64,000 nt of DNA, taken from positions 2,046,001-2,110,000 of the forward strand of contig OZ234493.1 in assembly GCA_965153455.1 (NCBI GenBank). Direction: 5' to 3'. The notes beneath the pieces were generated by a model that had not been told where the DNA came from, did no database searches, and saw only the letters and a list, made by a program, of their open reading frames with translations. Of this stretch, positions 1 through 12,228 are shown piece after piece; positions within the stretch are counted from its first letter, which is position 1, and every line of letters begins with the position of its first letter. The DNA is from Sphagnum compactum. Lineage: Eukaryota; Bryophyta; Sphagnopsida; Sphagnales. Made by a program: the position numbers and the translations under genes.

Positions 1-2724
1 GGAGATTCTTCACCATCGGCCAGACAGATTGATTTTGAAAACCAACTGAATGGTACGTGTCTAATAATTCAGGATTCCCAGTTTCTTTGTCTACAATTTT
101 GAAACTCCTGGTTTGCTATAATTGCCTTTCCTACCAGAAGCAAAATAGTTCAAATGCACTCATGGAATTGGGAAGGGTTTAGGGTTTAGGAATTTCTGAA
201 TCCATGATGTGTTTTGTGAACAGGATCAAGAGCGGGTGTATTTAATCCAAAAGTGTTGGTCATTGGACATCGTGGTTGCGGGAAAAATAATGCTACATCA
301 AGTCAGGGAGAGGCAGTAGCAACAAGGCGGCCCTCCATCAGAGAAAACACCATTGCTTCTTTCAATGAGGCTGCCAGAAATGGAGTTGATTTTGTTGAAT
401 TTGATGTCCAGGTAAAGCTCCCTACATATTTCCTTGTATAGCACATTTGTTTTGTGTGTCACTTGGCACTGGGAGATGGTTCCATGAGCAAATCTAAACT
501 TTATGTGTTATTATTCTCATAACTGGCTTCATTCAACAGGTGACAAAGGATGGGCATCCTATCATTTTCCATGATACTCATATAATTGCGGAAGATATGG
601 TATTTTTCTCCCTCCTGCTTGTAGTGGGTTAAGCATATATACTTTGTTTTCTTATCTTGAGTCATGACTGATGTGAGATTGTACCTCACATTATTGTAAG
701 CTAATGCTACTAATTGGGGACTGATAATTAGACTGGAGAATTGGTGGGATTATAGTGTCAATCTTTTGGTAAATGTCTGACCATGGTGTTTTGCAGGTTC
801 CCAGGAAAATTGGAGATATTACATTGCAGGAGTTTCTTGGCATGGGACCTCAAAAGGGATCTGATAAGGTATTGGAGTTTTCTGAACAAATCTCAAAGGA
901 GTGCTGCAGGAGTTAATTAGGAGCTACAGCTAAAGATTGTAATGGAACAGCACTAGGGAGAGCAATCTTGCTTCACGACTTGGAGTAATGTGTTGTGTTT
1001 CAGATGAATTCTCTCATGCCTATGAATGTGCTTTTCTTGTTGAGTATAGATAAAAACTAAGAATTTTGTGGGTGCAGTACCAGGATACTGAAATTGTGTT
1101 GCTGGCACTTGTGCATAGGCAGAGAGAAGTCTTTACAGGAAGGCCAGGGATGGAACTGTGAGTCAATGGACTGCAACTACAGAGGATCCCCTTTGCACAC
1201 TTGAGGAGGCATTTAAGTGTGTGGATCCCTCTGTTGGCTTCAACATAGAAGTGAAATTTGATTACATTGAAGAAACTTCTGACCTGGAGTTACAGCGTGT
1301 GATTCATTGCACTGTGGAAGTAAGTATAATCCATCAACCTTGCAACTGCTATAGCTGTAAGTTTTTTCCTTTTCGTACTTTGTTTGCTTACATCACTAAT
1401 TGTTGAAGGCTTGAATCACTTGCTGTGCTGTTTTTGGGGTTCACAGACATGGAGAAAATGTTTTGATGTTTTGACTAAATAGTTTGTTTGATGGTTTCAA
1501 TTGCAGGGCATAGTGACAGAAGTGAATGCAGTCAGAACCATAAAATGTTTCACCAAAATGGTTTCACCACCAGACCAAATTAAACAGTAGAGAAATTCAG
1601 CTTTCTATGTGCAGCAGATATAAATTGTTTGTTGTGAATATGCAGATTGTCAGGCAGCATTCAAATGGACGAAAGATTTACCTTTCCAGCTTTCATCCTG
1701 ATGCTGTCCATCTCTTGGGGAGTTTGCAATCCACATATCCGGTATAGAAACAGTACTTGCATCCTTGGTTTATTACAAGCAATGATCCGCAATTACTGCC
1801 GCCGTTTTCCTTTCGATGCATTACTGTACCTGGTCTACAATTTAGTCAGGATAGTATATCCATATTTGTGGGTCTCTGTGTCTGCAGGTGTTTTTCTTGA
1901 CTCTTGGAGGCCTCTACAGATTTAATGATGAAAGAAGAAACTCAATTCAAGCTGCTATTACAGTTTGTCAACAAAGTATGTTATTTTTGTTCTTGCTGTT
2001 TCTATATATTCAACATTTGGAATTAGGGTGGTTGTCCTATGAACACAGGAATTCCCCATTTGTTTGGTCTTACTGCTCAGTGGTCATCCACCAAGGAATT
2101 CCATGTGTGGATTCATTTTCTTGAGATATCCTCATATGTGTTTGGGGTTCACAGAGATGGAGAACATGTTTTGACTTTGTAGTTTGTTTGGTGGTTCCAG
2201 GTCAATTGCAGGGCATAGTGACAGAAGTGAATGCAGTCTTGCATGAGCCCAGTCTTATTTCCCTGGTCAAAGAAGCACATCTCTGGCTCTTCACTTTTGG
2301 TGAACTTAAGTGAGTATTGTTATGTTGCAGAATTTGTGGGAAAGATATATTGACAAGCTCTACGGTTGGATCATTGTAGTTGAGATTCAGTTGCAAGGAT
2401 ACTGGAATATCTCTTCTACAAGAGATGGAATGACAAATTGAGAGAAGAGCTAAGCAAATGCAGGGTGAGACCGTGGGAACAATTTTGAGGGACGAAATTA
2501 ATTGCCGGAATGCTGTAGTCAGTGTACTGTATGTTCAGGAACATTTACTACAAAAGTTGTGGAATGTGACTCTTATGGGAATGATGGGGTTTTGTATCAG
2601 TAATGTGGAGGAAGCTGTACGCAAGCAAAAGGATGCTGGTGTAGATGGGGTGATTGCAGATCATGTGATGGAGATAGCAAAGGCAGTGCGCCAATTGGAG
2701 CTGCACCCAATGTCCTCATCTTAA
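1..2724 (+). CDS. GDPD: Glycerophosphodiester phosphodiesterase (GDPD), 5' end outside window
   Basis: Hydrolyses glycerophosphodiesters to glycerol-3-phosphate plus an alcohol, in phospholipid turnover and phosphate recycling. Exons seen: <1-52, 224-411, 540-599, 797-868, 1125-1319, 1646-1741, 1888-1975, 2201-2309, 2601-2724. They sum to 984 nt, an unbroken 327-codon frame plus stop. The GDPD signatures are in order: VIGHRGCGKN (catalytic His-Arg), RENTIASFNEAA, VEFDVQVTKDGHPIIFHD (metal-binding Glu/Asp and the second His), GFNIEVKF, IYLSSFHPDAV and GVDGVIADHV near the C-terminus. This matches the plant GDPD1-3 type rather than the SHV3/GDPDL type; no membrane segment or GPI signal is visible. 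All introns are GT-AG. The acceptor of exon 5 (1125) is the least certain, because two AGs lie two bases apart there and only this one keeps frame. The initiator codon lies upstream of the window, so any targeting peptide is unseen. Confidence 0.92.
1433..1533 (+). repeat. Intronic copy of GDPD exon 8 start and its upstream intron
   Basis: About 100 bp (1433-1533) closely resemble 2141-2238. The shared stretch runs from TTTGGGGTTCACAGA through TTGCAGGGCATAGTGACAGA to AATGCAGTC, so it holds the end of intron 7 and the first about 35 bases of exon 8. This copy sits in intron 5. After it the sequence diverges, and the copy has no matching donor. It is a partial duplication that leaves a decoy 3' splice site. 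Confidence 0.8.
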
Positions 2725-3469
2725 CCACAACAGTGAGTCATCCTCTCAGCCTAGGAGTGTTCTGGAACAAAAACAGTAACACATAATTGTACTATACTTC
2801 TGCTCAGTGAAATGACTTTTGTACCTCTTCACCATTCCAGATGATATCCAGTAGCAACCATTCGAACCTGGAATTTCAGCCTCTTACTTGCCACACACTT
2901 TGCTTGACAAGTCTAATATTAAATATTTGACCTGTCTCATCCCAGTTAGCCTGGGTGAAATGCACAATGGTCATTTTTTGCAGATGATATTAACTGGATC
3001 TGGCACTGAAAGGAAACATGATCGCAGAAGGTGCACTCACACAGCAACGTCTAGCAACAACTCGTTCCTGACTCAGATCACTGACGTTCATCATCTTGCT
3101 CAAGAAGTTTGCAATTAACCCACCAGGATGAATGAGTCCAGAGAACTTGACAACAAAAACTAGGTTGCATTCCATGGTTTCAGTTCATTAGAATGGCAGT
3201 TCAATGAAAAATACTAGATAATATTTCACCTGACCATAACAACACATGATCACAGATGAATATTGGTTCAAATGTTTCACAAATGAATCGAATGTTTCTC
3301 AAGCAAGTGAAACATAAATTAGCTTTGAAGCAGGCAGCTACATTTACTCAACAATAAAACAACTTAGTTGAACAATAATAAGAACCTCACACAAAACTCT
3401 AAAGCTTCTAACAAATCTTGTATGCAGAGTGATGACACAGTTTATGTTAAAATGTCACAAAATCCTTCC

Positions 3470-3725
3470 ACAGTTTTTACAAGTTCACAGATCCATCCAC
3501 TCTCATTGCCTACACAGATTTCTTTCCCAGTTATTACAACTCCATAGATTCTTCACTCTCATTAGCTACATAAATTCTTCCCAAAATTATTACAACTTCA
3601 CAGTTTCTTTGCACACTCTCATTATATGCATTCAGCTTCTTCAGCTACATAAATTCTTCCACAATCATTACAACTTTGCAGATGTCTTTCACATACTCTT
3701 AATATGTTGCATGAATCCTTCTCAG
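3470..3725. repeat. Degenerate tandem repeat, about 60-bp unit
   Basis: Roughly four imperfect copies of a unit built from ATTACAACTTCACAG, a TTCACACTCTCATTA-like block and GCTACATAAATTCTTCC. Copies differ by small indels. The repeat lies between GDPD and GlyRS and appears non-coding. Confidence 0.6.
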
Positions 3726-4798
3726 GTACAATGATTACCTGTCCACAGATCTATCAATTCTGGAATCTAGGTGTCAACTTTGGATACTTTCTGCTAATTT
3801 TGTCAAGCATGATTGATCTTGCAGCAAAAAATCAATCAATCAACCAATTGCTGTCTTAAAACAATTGTTTCCTCCTCTTTGAATCCACAAAATTAGTTAC
3901 AAACCCCAATAAAATCCTTGCTTTGACATCAGAACAATTGGCACTTGTGATAAGTTACTTGTTCCACATGATAACAATTGAGTTGATAATTTCTGGGGAG
4001 TGAAAGTATGTGTGTCAACCAAAAACATTTCTGGTAAAAAAGGCCACAGATTGGGGCTTTTGAGTTTGCAATCCAAGGTCAATCCAGGCAGTTTTTACAA
4101 ACGACCCTTTTTTTTGGCTTGGACAATGGAACAAGCAAAGCAAGTGTCTAAGGTTTAGAGTCACATTGAAAAACATGAAGAGAAAGAAACAGTCATGGCA
4201 GAAGCTGCTACACTCAAATAATAAGGGTTTGCAATTTAGGGGTCTTGAGGGTTCACACTTGAGGATCTCTAGAGACACAACATGTCTGACTGCAGTGCCG
4301 TTGGAGTTTGAAAGAACCAAACTAGTATTCTGGATTTGGAACTTAAGATTGCACTGGACCAAACGGAATAATAATAGGATTAGAACTACAGAATCCAGAG
4401 GGACCAGAGCTAGACGAGAGGCATTAACATCAACCAAGACCGTCAAGAAGTAGCAAATCTGAGAGGCCATAATTCAGATTCTGATGTAGACTGAAGCAAA
4501 GTCTGATGTAGACTAACCTGATACCAGCAGCTGTTGGCTGGCTACAGTAAAGCAAGCGATTGATCAACCGGAAAGAATTGAATTTCCATGAATCTCCTCC
4601 TTATCTGTTATTTTCAATCTTGAGAAACAGAACTACTGTGTCATTTCTAAAACTGTCAGAATCGATGAATACCTGGGAGAGAGAGACGCAGCTAATAGAT
4701 TCTCAGAAAAAATCGCGAGAATTGAACGTCTCACATATACACACACACCAGCGACTAAAGAGATGCAGTAAGCAACACACACACACCTTTCTAGGGTT

Positions 4799-5170
4799 TC
4801 CATCAAACCCTAATTCGGGGTCTCAATATAATGAGATCTTGATAAAAACGGATCTGGGGAGCCGCTCTCATTGGAGGTTGCAATATTTCGGGACCTAGGG
4901 AGACGATATTACTGGTCTGCAAGTCAAGGTCTCGATGTTTGGAGACCTCAAATTAGGGTTTTATGGATAAACCCATGGCGACTCTCTTCTCGGGCCAGCA
5001 GTTCCATTCTTTGCTTTGCTTGCAGATTTGCTGGCATCATCAGTTCCTTGCAAATTCTCTTTTGGATCTTGTGTACGTGTTGTTGACATTGCTTGTTTTG
5101 TAGCCTAGAGGAGGTAGGATAATTCAGGGAGAGATTGGATTTAGTTTTTTTTTCTCGGCTCTTTGCAGCA
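4799..5170 (+). promoter_or_regulatory. GlyRS 5' leader with telo-box, upstream ATG and probable 5' UTR intron
   Basis: A telo-box AAACCCTAA occurs at about 4805-4813, typical of plant translation-machinery promoters. An ATG at 4975 opens a 42-codon frame beginning MATLFSGQQFHSLL, which resembles an organelle-targeting start but ends at a TAG near 5101. Just before the main ATG is a long pyrimidine tract ending TTTGCAG at 5168, a very good 3' splice site. Possible donors lie at 5071 and 5073. I infer a 5' UTR intron, with an upstream start that may serve dual targeting. Confidence 0.45.
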
Positions 5171-8100
5171 ATGTCGAAGGTGGCGAATGAGCCAGATTCT
5201 GCCGCTCACAAGAAGGAGGCGTTCAGGCTGCTGGTGAAGAACACCCTGGAGAGACGCCTGTTCTACATCCCCTCTTTCAAGATTTATGGTGGTGTGGCCG
5301 GGCTATATGACTATGGTCCCTGGGGCTGTGCTGTGGAAACCAATTTGCTCAACCTCTGGCGACAGGTTAGCCGTTGTTTGGAAAACAATTCTAACAGAAA
5401 TCTTGAGACTGAGGAAAAAAGCTGATTAGGATTAACGAAAGACTAGAATTTTTTTGTTTTCTTGTAGAGTGTTGTGGTGTCCGACCATGAAGACTTCCAA
5501 TTTTTGGACTCTCTGTTTTATGTTCTGAAGATGCTGTTTTGTGCTGTTGGTGCAGCATTTTGTTATGGAAGAAGACATGTTTGAAATCCGATGTCCTTGT
5601 GTTACCCCAGAGGTGGTCCTAAAGGCCTCAGGTCATGTAGACAAGTTCACTGACTTGATGGTGAAGGATGAAGTAACAGGCGATTGTCACAGGGCAGACC
5701 ATTTGCTCAAAAATTTCCTCAATGATATTCTTGCCAAGGATGCAAAGATCACTGCTGAGAAGAAGAAGGAGATTATGACTGACCTTGCAAGTTTGGATGA
5801 ATTCACAGGCCCAGAACTGGGTGCAAAGATCAAAGCTTACAATATCAAGGCCCCAGATACAGGCAATGAGGTCTCAGAGCCATATCCTTTCAATCTTATG
5901 TTTGCCACAACTATTGGCCCAACTGGGCTTGTTCCCGGGTATGTAGATTTTTCTCCCATTGCAATGATTCAAGTTTGATTGTGATCTTTTGAATTTGTAC
6001 ATAGTTTTTCCCTGTTGTCCTTTCCTTTAGTTTTTCTTTTCCCTTTCTGTCAGTCTGTTTTTTTCTCTTGTTGTGGTCTGTTGCTATCCAGTAGTATGGC
6101 TGAGTTTTCCTGTTGCTTCTGGAATTGCAGCAGAAACTCAGTTCATAGGTTGTTGCTTGTCACCGGCCTTTACCCACTGTAGGGAGCTGATGAAGTCAGT
6201 GGGGAAGTTGTGGTAGTTAAGTCACTATCATACATAATACTGTTGATGGTTCCTGAACAGGTGTGAGACTGGCACTTTTGTTCATACCAGTGTGTGTGTG
6301 TGTGTATGTTTTTTTTTTTGGTTTGTTCTGTCTTTCCTATTTTGGCTCTTTCTGTGGCTTCCTGAGGAAGTGTTAAACCTTGCTGTTATTTCTTTGTTGT
6401 GAGAATGGAGATTTCTCTATTCTTATGAAAGATATTGTACATCAGCTTTTGTATATCAAACTTATTTAGACAGACTTGACAGCTTAGCAGGTTTTCTTTT
6501 TCTTTGTTAACAGGTACATGCGCCCGGAGACAGCACAGGGCATTTTTGTCAATTTCAAGGACCTCTATTATGAGAATGGGAACAAGTTGCCATTTGCTGC
6601 AGCTCAGATTGGCTCTGCATTTCGGAATGAGGTAAAGTCTGTCTATGTTTCCATCTCCAGTCCATTTGTTGTGTTGAAGTCCATGTTTCATGATTAGAGT
6701 TCTACAAGCCCACCATAGGATTAGGGTTGTTCCTTTTAATGCCTGTATCACTGAGAAGAAAAGCTCATCATGAGTTCTCTACAAGGAAAAGGGTATAGAC
6801 TACATTAAACTCTGCAATTTTTCTCAAGGAGAATCTGCAAGATGTGGATAGTTTGAAGCTCAACTAACTATTTCTTTCAAAGCCTTAAGACTGTCAGACC
6901 TTCTGTTTTATTGGAAGTGCTTACAGTATCCTGTTGTGGGCAAGGAGAACAAATCCATAAAGATGAATGCAGGGTCTTCAGCTTGAGCAGTCTATGTGCC
7001 ATTTGACGAGGAAAACCATTGACTTTTTTTATTAGCTATGTCTCTTGAGTGCTAGCTGACATCATGCCTGAACAGAAACTCAGGATGCAGAGTTTTGTAT
7101 ACTTGTTTGCATGAAATAATAAGCACATTCCTCTAGGCTTATTTACACCCACCATTGGGAGCTGATGAAGCCAGTGGGGAATAATGGCAGCTAGTCATTG
7201 CCATTCTGTATGAAGGTGACAACTGGATTCATTCTTCTCATATTTATGTTGGTTTGACTAGAATTGACATAACAGTCGAAGTATTCAAAGTATTATTTTT
7301 GAGTTTTCTATGCAATATAATAGGTATTTGTCAACCTGGAAATATGAGCTTAGAGGAAACCTCTTGCTCCACAAGGAAAATCGAGCTGTCTAGACAATGT
7401 GTTCTGATTCTATGCCACCTCTCTATGTTTGGGCAACAGATTGCACCACGACAAGGCCCAATGAGAGTAAGAGAATTTACATTGGCTGAGATTGAGCACT
7501 TCGTCAATCCATATGACAAATCACACCCAAAATTCAAGGATGTGGCCCACTTGGAGTTTTTCTTGTTCCCAAGAGCAGAGCAAACAGGCCTCAAAGATCA
7601 TGTGAAAACATGTATTGGAGATGCTGTTGCAAAGGTCTGGGCCTCTCTTAGAACATTTCTATGATGCATGGTACAGTCATGTCCATTATCTATCACTGAG
7701 ACAGAAAGTGAAGCACCATTCAGATGACTTTGTTGAACTGCATTGTCAAAGTTGTTTACAAAGTCAGCCAATGCTTGGATTTTGATTTTAGACATGTCCT
7801 ACACTGTACAGGGTATTGTTGACAATGAAACTCTTGGTTACTTCATTGCAAGAACCTATTTGTTTCTCACTGGGATTGGTATCAATAAGGAGCGGCTCCG
7901 CTTTCGCCAACATTTGCAGAATGAGATGGCTCACTATGCCCAAGACTGTTGGGATGCTGAAATTGAGTGCTCTTATGGCTGGTTTGAGTGTGTTGGCCTT
8001 GCAGACCGATCTGCTTTTGACTTGAAGGCCCATACGGTACTTACCACCTTGCATAGTTTTTCTGCATCACAGTTGATACAAGATCCTGCAACTGCTTTGG

Positions 8101-9568
8101 TCAATATCTTTAGTAGTTCATGTGAGGCAATGCTGTGTTATAAGCAGAGATAAATGGAAGTTTGGCAGTAGTGTCTTTCAAATGATTTGAAAATTTGCTA
8201 ATTTTCGAGGTTCACATCTGTTGCTGATGGAATCCAGTCGAAGAGTGGTGTGGAACTTGTGGCCCATGAGGTTTTTGATAAGCCCAAAGATGTGGAGGTA
8301 TGCTCTCATGACTCAAGCTTCTCCATTACTAGCTGCTAAGAATCCTATGCAGGCTTCAGGATTGTGTTTAGGTGTCTGTGTGGACATTCCTTTTTGCATA
8401 TTGTTGGTTTTATGGTATGATAGTGTGAACGTTCCTTGCATTCAGATGTAGGGAACTGGTTGGATACCCATGATCTGTGAATGTGAGATTGGCTTCCAGA
8501 CAGTTCTCTTGAACACCGAAGTTACCAAAACTGTAAAATTGACCCTCTATTGTTTGTGTTCCCTTCAATTTTTGCAAGAAAGCACAAGTTCTGATGGTGT
8601 GGACATTTGGGGTCTGGTTCTGATACAGCAATTGACAATTGTACCCAACAAGAAAATTCTTGGGAAAGTCTTCAGGAAAGACCAGAAGATTCTGTCAGAA
8701 TCTTTAGAGGTGACAGTTTCTCATCTTAGTTTTCTTGTGATTGAAAAGACTTCATAGAGATTGTCCTACCTCTGTATTTTGATATGCATTTAAGGTTCTA
8801 TTCATAGATGGTCTATGTATTGAGTTTTTGATTTACTTGAAGCTCATTCTCTGAGGCACTCCTGAAAAACTCATTTTCCATCAAGGAAGCTGCTAACTGA
8901 TAAGCACCTTAATGTGGATGCAGTCCATGACTGAGGCTGAGGCACTGGCATTGAAGGCAGAACTAGAAGAGAAAGAGAAAACCATATACAGGGTCTGCAC
9001 AACTGGTCAAGAGTTTGAGCTCACCAAGGAGATGGTCACTATATCGCAACAAGTTGTGAAAACACATGGCAGGAACTTCACACCATCAGTCATTGAACCT
9101 TCCTTTGGTGTGGGTCGCATAATGTACTGCCTTTATGAGCACTGCTTTTATACTCGCCCCTATACTCCTGGTGAGCAAGTATCAAGTGTTTTCCGCTTCC
9201 CTCCACTAATAGCTCCAATCAAGTGCACTGTTTTCCCTTTGATCCAAAGAGAGATTCTGAATTTGAAAGCAAAACAAATTTCGAATAGCCTGACACGGGT
9301 GGGAGTGTCAAACAAGATGGATGTCACCGGCCGGTCTATTGGAAAGAGGTATGCTCGCACTGATGAGGTGGGTATACCTTTTGCCATCACTGTGGACTTT
9401 AATGAGGGTGTGACTGTTCGAGAGAGAGATTCTAAGCAACAAATTAGGGTTCCAGATGGGGAGGTTGTAGATGTGGTACGTGATCTTGCAAATGGTTCAC
9501 TCCCATGGGCAGAAGCAACATCAAGTTACCAAGTAGTATTGGTTCCTGATACTGAGGCTGACAGTTAG
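5171..9568 (+). CDS. GlyRS: Glycyl-tRNA synthetase, class II (eukaryotic alpha2 type)
   Basis: Charges tRNA-Gly with glycine, using ATP, for cytosolic and probably mitochondrial translation. Exons: 5171-5365, 5556-5938, 6514-6631, 7440-7634, 7812-8036, 8238-8297, 8629-8709, 8924-9568. They total 1902 nt, giving 633 residues in one frame. Near residue 30 is [19 protein letters not shown], followed by [20 protein letters not shown]. The class II motif 2 loop [17 protein letters not shown] is at about 229-245, with IAPR where many homologues have ISPR. Motif 3, with [12 protein letters not shown], is near 481. The last about 110 residues form the anticodon-binding domain ([13 protein letters not shown]). 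No WHEP domain precedes the catalytic core. The first ATG gives no clear transit peptide, so an organellar form would need the upstream leader. All introns are GT-AG. Confidence 0.96.
6160..6235 (+). repeat. Sequence shared by GlyRS introns 2 and 3
   Basis: The block around GGGAGCTGATGAAGTCAGTG in intron 2 (about 6160-6235) recurs in diverged form in intron 3 (about 7138-7205), with similar flanks (TTTACCCAC/TTTACACCCAC before and GTCA-rich DNA after). It is either a dispersed element or an old intra-gene duplication. Confidence 0.55.
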
Positions 9569-10508
9569 CTTATGTGTCCTTATTTTCTCAACATTCTAGG
9601 ACTATTGTGAATGCTGTCTTCTTGACTTCTAGAACATTCTAGGAGCATTTGTGCTTTGCAACTCTATTGAGCTCTATGAATGGTGGCTTCTTGACTTTTA
9701 CTACCATATAACTTTTTAGTCTTCTTAGATTACATCTGCAAGGTCAGTGTGCAAATGTGATGAAAGCATGTACAATTGCACAACCATATTGTGTTTCCCA
9801 ACTCATTTGATCTTCCAGATATTGGAGTTTAAAGGTTCTTTCTCTTGCCAAAACATTTACCAATGGTTGTCCTAGCAATGGTCATAGAGTGTTCATTGAA
9901 GAACCTTGACAACTTTATGATGGTTATCTCTGCTTCAATCCAATTTTGCCAAACCTATCTGCTGATGTGTTGGATGATGAACCAGGGCAGCTTTACATCT
10001 TCAGAAGAGTATGTATGTCGATGGTAGATACTAGTATGAATCAATATTGATCAGTGATTTACATTTTCAGCAATCTTTTTGTGCTGGCGCATATTGAAAC
10101 CCCAATATTACTGTGCCCATGATTCCATTTCTTTGTTTTCCATGTGTACTGGGGAGGACCATGTGAAGAACAGAAGGTACAACAGTTCCTTCTGCTCACT
10201 GTGAAGTTGAGATATTGTAAATGCAGGTGTTTTGCTCGATAGGGAGCCTTTTTTGAGGGTATAAGGGGACTGGAGATGGGAATAGAACACAGGCTTTTAC
10301 ACTTATTGCAAGCTCCGGCTTTCTTAATGGTGAGTATGGAGATGTTTTAATTCTGAAGTCTTTTTTATTGCAAGCTCACTGCAGTGGTGTTTTGTTTATG
10401 AGGGGGAAAATGGGTGAGGAGCAGCTTTTGTTTGAGCTTTTACTGCATTCCTTCATCATGTAGTCATCATGGACACCAATAAATGCCAGAATGAACTAGC
10501 ACCGACCT

Positions 10509-10553
10509 GTGCACCATGTAGGATGAATGGTGTGTGGACAGGAAACCCTTTTC
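10509..10553 (+). repeat. Dispersed repeat, copy 1
   Basis: The block starting GTGCACCATGTAGGATGAAT and running to ACCCTTTTCC matches 34234-34281 with a few substitutions. A related longer block starting CAGGGCC is shared between 12023-12085 and 34204-34268. Three copies in 64 kb suggest a genome-wide repeat family. Confidence 0.6.
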
Positions 10554-12022
10554 CAACCACCCACATGCATCTAGTATGCAGCAAGTGCATTACTCAAGTT
10601 GTGGAATCTATGTCCTTGTAAGCATTGGAAGATTATGTGTATGGGAGCCATGTCTGTCGGTGCTTTCCCTCGCATCATGGTAAAGGGTCCATATGCACTT
10701 ACACAAACTTTCTTTGCATAACAACAATGGCTTAGACTAATTTATGAACTTTTTTTTTACTATTTCATTATAAGAAACCTCTTGCTCCATGCCGGCAAGG
10801 GAATGACACTTTGTAAGGCGCCACAATATCACTACCCTTATGGCTTTGGAAAACCACTTCATGTTAAATTATGTGCAATTTAGGCTACAAAACGTAATGC
10901 AAGTTGGTTAGGGGGAAAGGGGTGCATTCCAAGTTTGTGGAATGATCAAATTCTCAAAGTTTTTTGTTATGATTGAAAGAAGAAAGAAAAGAAAAGAAAA
11001 TTTCACACCCCAATAGATTTGTTGATGCACCCACAAAAATTAATTCACAAAAAAAATTATCTATTAAGGAAGGTAGTAGTGAAGGTTGTTTGTTTTGTTT
11101 TTTGCGAGGAGATTTGGCAAACCATGGCACCCCACATTGTGCTTAAAGTCATTTGATGAATAAGGGGTGCACGAGATGGTTTTCTAATGTTAGACCTATA
11201 GTGTAAGAGTTATTGAATGTTCAACAATTTTATCATGAAAATTCAACAAAATGAAATTCCAAAAATCTTTAGGTATTGAATATTTGAGTAATGTTTGTCA
11301 TTAAAATTCATTAATATTTAAAAACTCAAATTAAATTAGTTGAGTACCAAGTTCACACTTGAGCTCATGGAATGGGCGACACTACTAGTTTGGATTTGAA
11401 AAAAAAGGCCATCAAGGGGGGTTGGGATCAATGTTATTGTCTTTGGAATTTCTAAGGTAGAAGTAAGTGACAAGCATCTCAAAAGTAAAAATTTACATTT
11501 ATTAACAAAAATTATTCAAAAAGAAAAATCCAATTTTTTTCCTCCAAAGAGCAACAAAGTGATGACATATTATGCCCAAGCTAAGAAGGCAATAAAAAAA
11601 AGTGATGACATTTCTTCAAAAATCATATAATTTCCCTCATTTTTTTGGGCAACTTTTTTTGTAAAAAGACCAGGGGTTTGTGTAAAGATATACACCAATT
11701 TTATTTTTATTTTGTTTTTAATTATTTTCTGTTGCTGCCATCCAAAACTTCACCCAAAAAAAGAAAAAAGGAAAGAAAAAAAAAAACATTGCTTGAATTT
11801 CCACTTCAATAATTACTCATTCTTGACACCAGGCTGGTTTTTGCCTCATCAGATGGGCCAACAAGTCTCCCAATTACACACAACCTGCAAAAGGCAAATG
11901 CAATGAACATGTTGAAATCATTGAATGAAAGTTGTCCTCAACATACATCATGTTCAACACCTTTCTCTTCAGGCTTCACCAATGAAACCCATCCAAATAA
12001 CAGATGATAAATTACACTTTTG

Positions 12023-12085
12023 CAGGGCCCAGAGTGAACCAAGAGCCACCAGCACACCATTAGGGATGGACATCGGATGAACAGA
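12023..12085 (+). repeat. Dispersed repeat, copy 2 (diverged)
   Basis: CAGGGCCCAGAGTGAACC followed by a CCAGCACACCAT / GGATGGACATCGGATG block resembles 34204-34268. Both copies are followed by a GTGGTTAGCT element and then by CTACC-type simple repeats, so repeat and microsatellite may travel together. Confidence 0.5.
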
Positions 12086-12228
12086 AAAAAAATGCACTTC
12101 TTTCCATTGGGTTTTTCCAGTTCCTAGCAGCTAACCATTTGTGGTTAGCTCAACTTTTCTGTTCTTACTACCTACACACTAACAACCCACCTCACCATTA
12201 ACCCATGTACTAACCCAGTAACCACATA

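Larger units (their letters stand above)
2725..5170. other. GDPD 3' flank and GlyRS upstream region
   Basis: No convincing coding exon. The first few hundred bases are presumably GDPD 3' UTR. A degenerate tandem array lies at about 3470-3725. A minus-strand open frame of about 150 codons (4015-4470) has no recognisable domain. From about 4700 there are AC-rich stretches and an AAACCCTAA telo-box (about 4805-4813), followed by the GlyRS leader. Confidence 0.6.
9569..12228. other. GlyRS 3' flank and spacer
   Basis: No supported gene. The first few hundred bases are presumably GlyRS 3' UTR. A copy of a dispersed repeat lies at 10509-10553 and another weaker copy at 12023-12085. From 10.9 to 11.8 kb the DNA is AT-rich with poly-A and poly-T runs. 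Confidence 0.6.

Noticed and set aside
4015-4470. 151-codon minus-strand frame with hydrophobic stretches
   Set aside because: No family resemblance, plus strand is equally open over part of it, and it sits in the spacer between GDPD and GlyRS.
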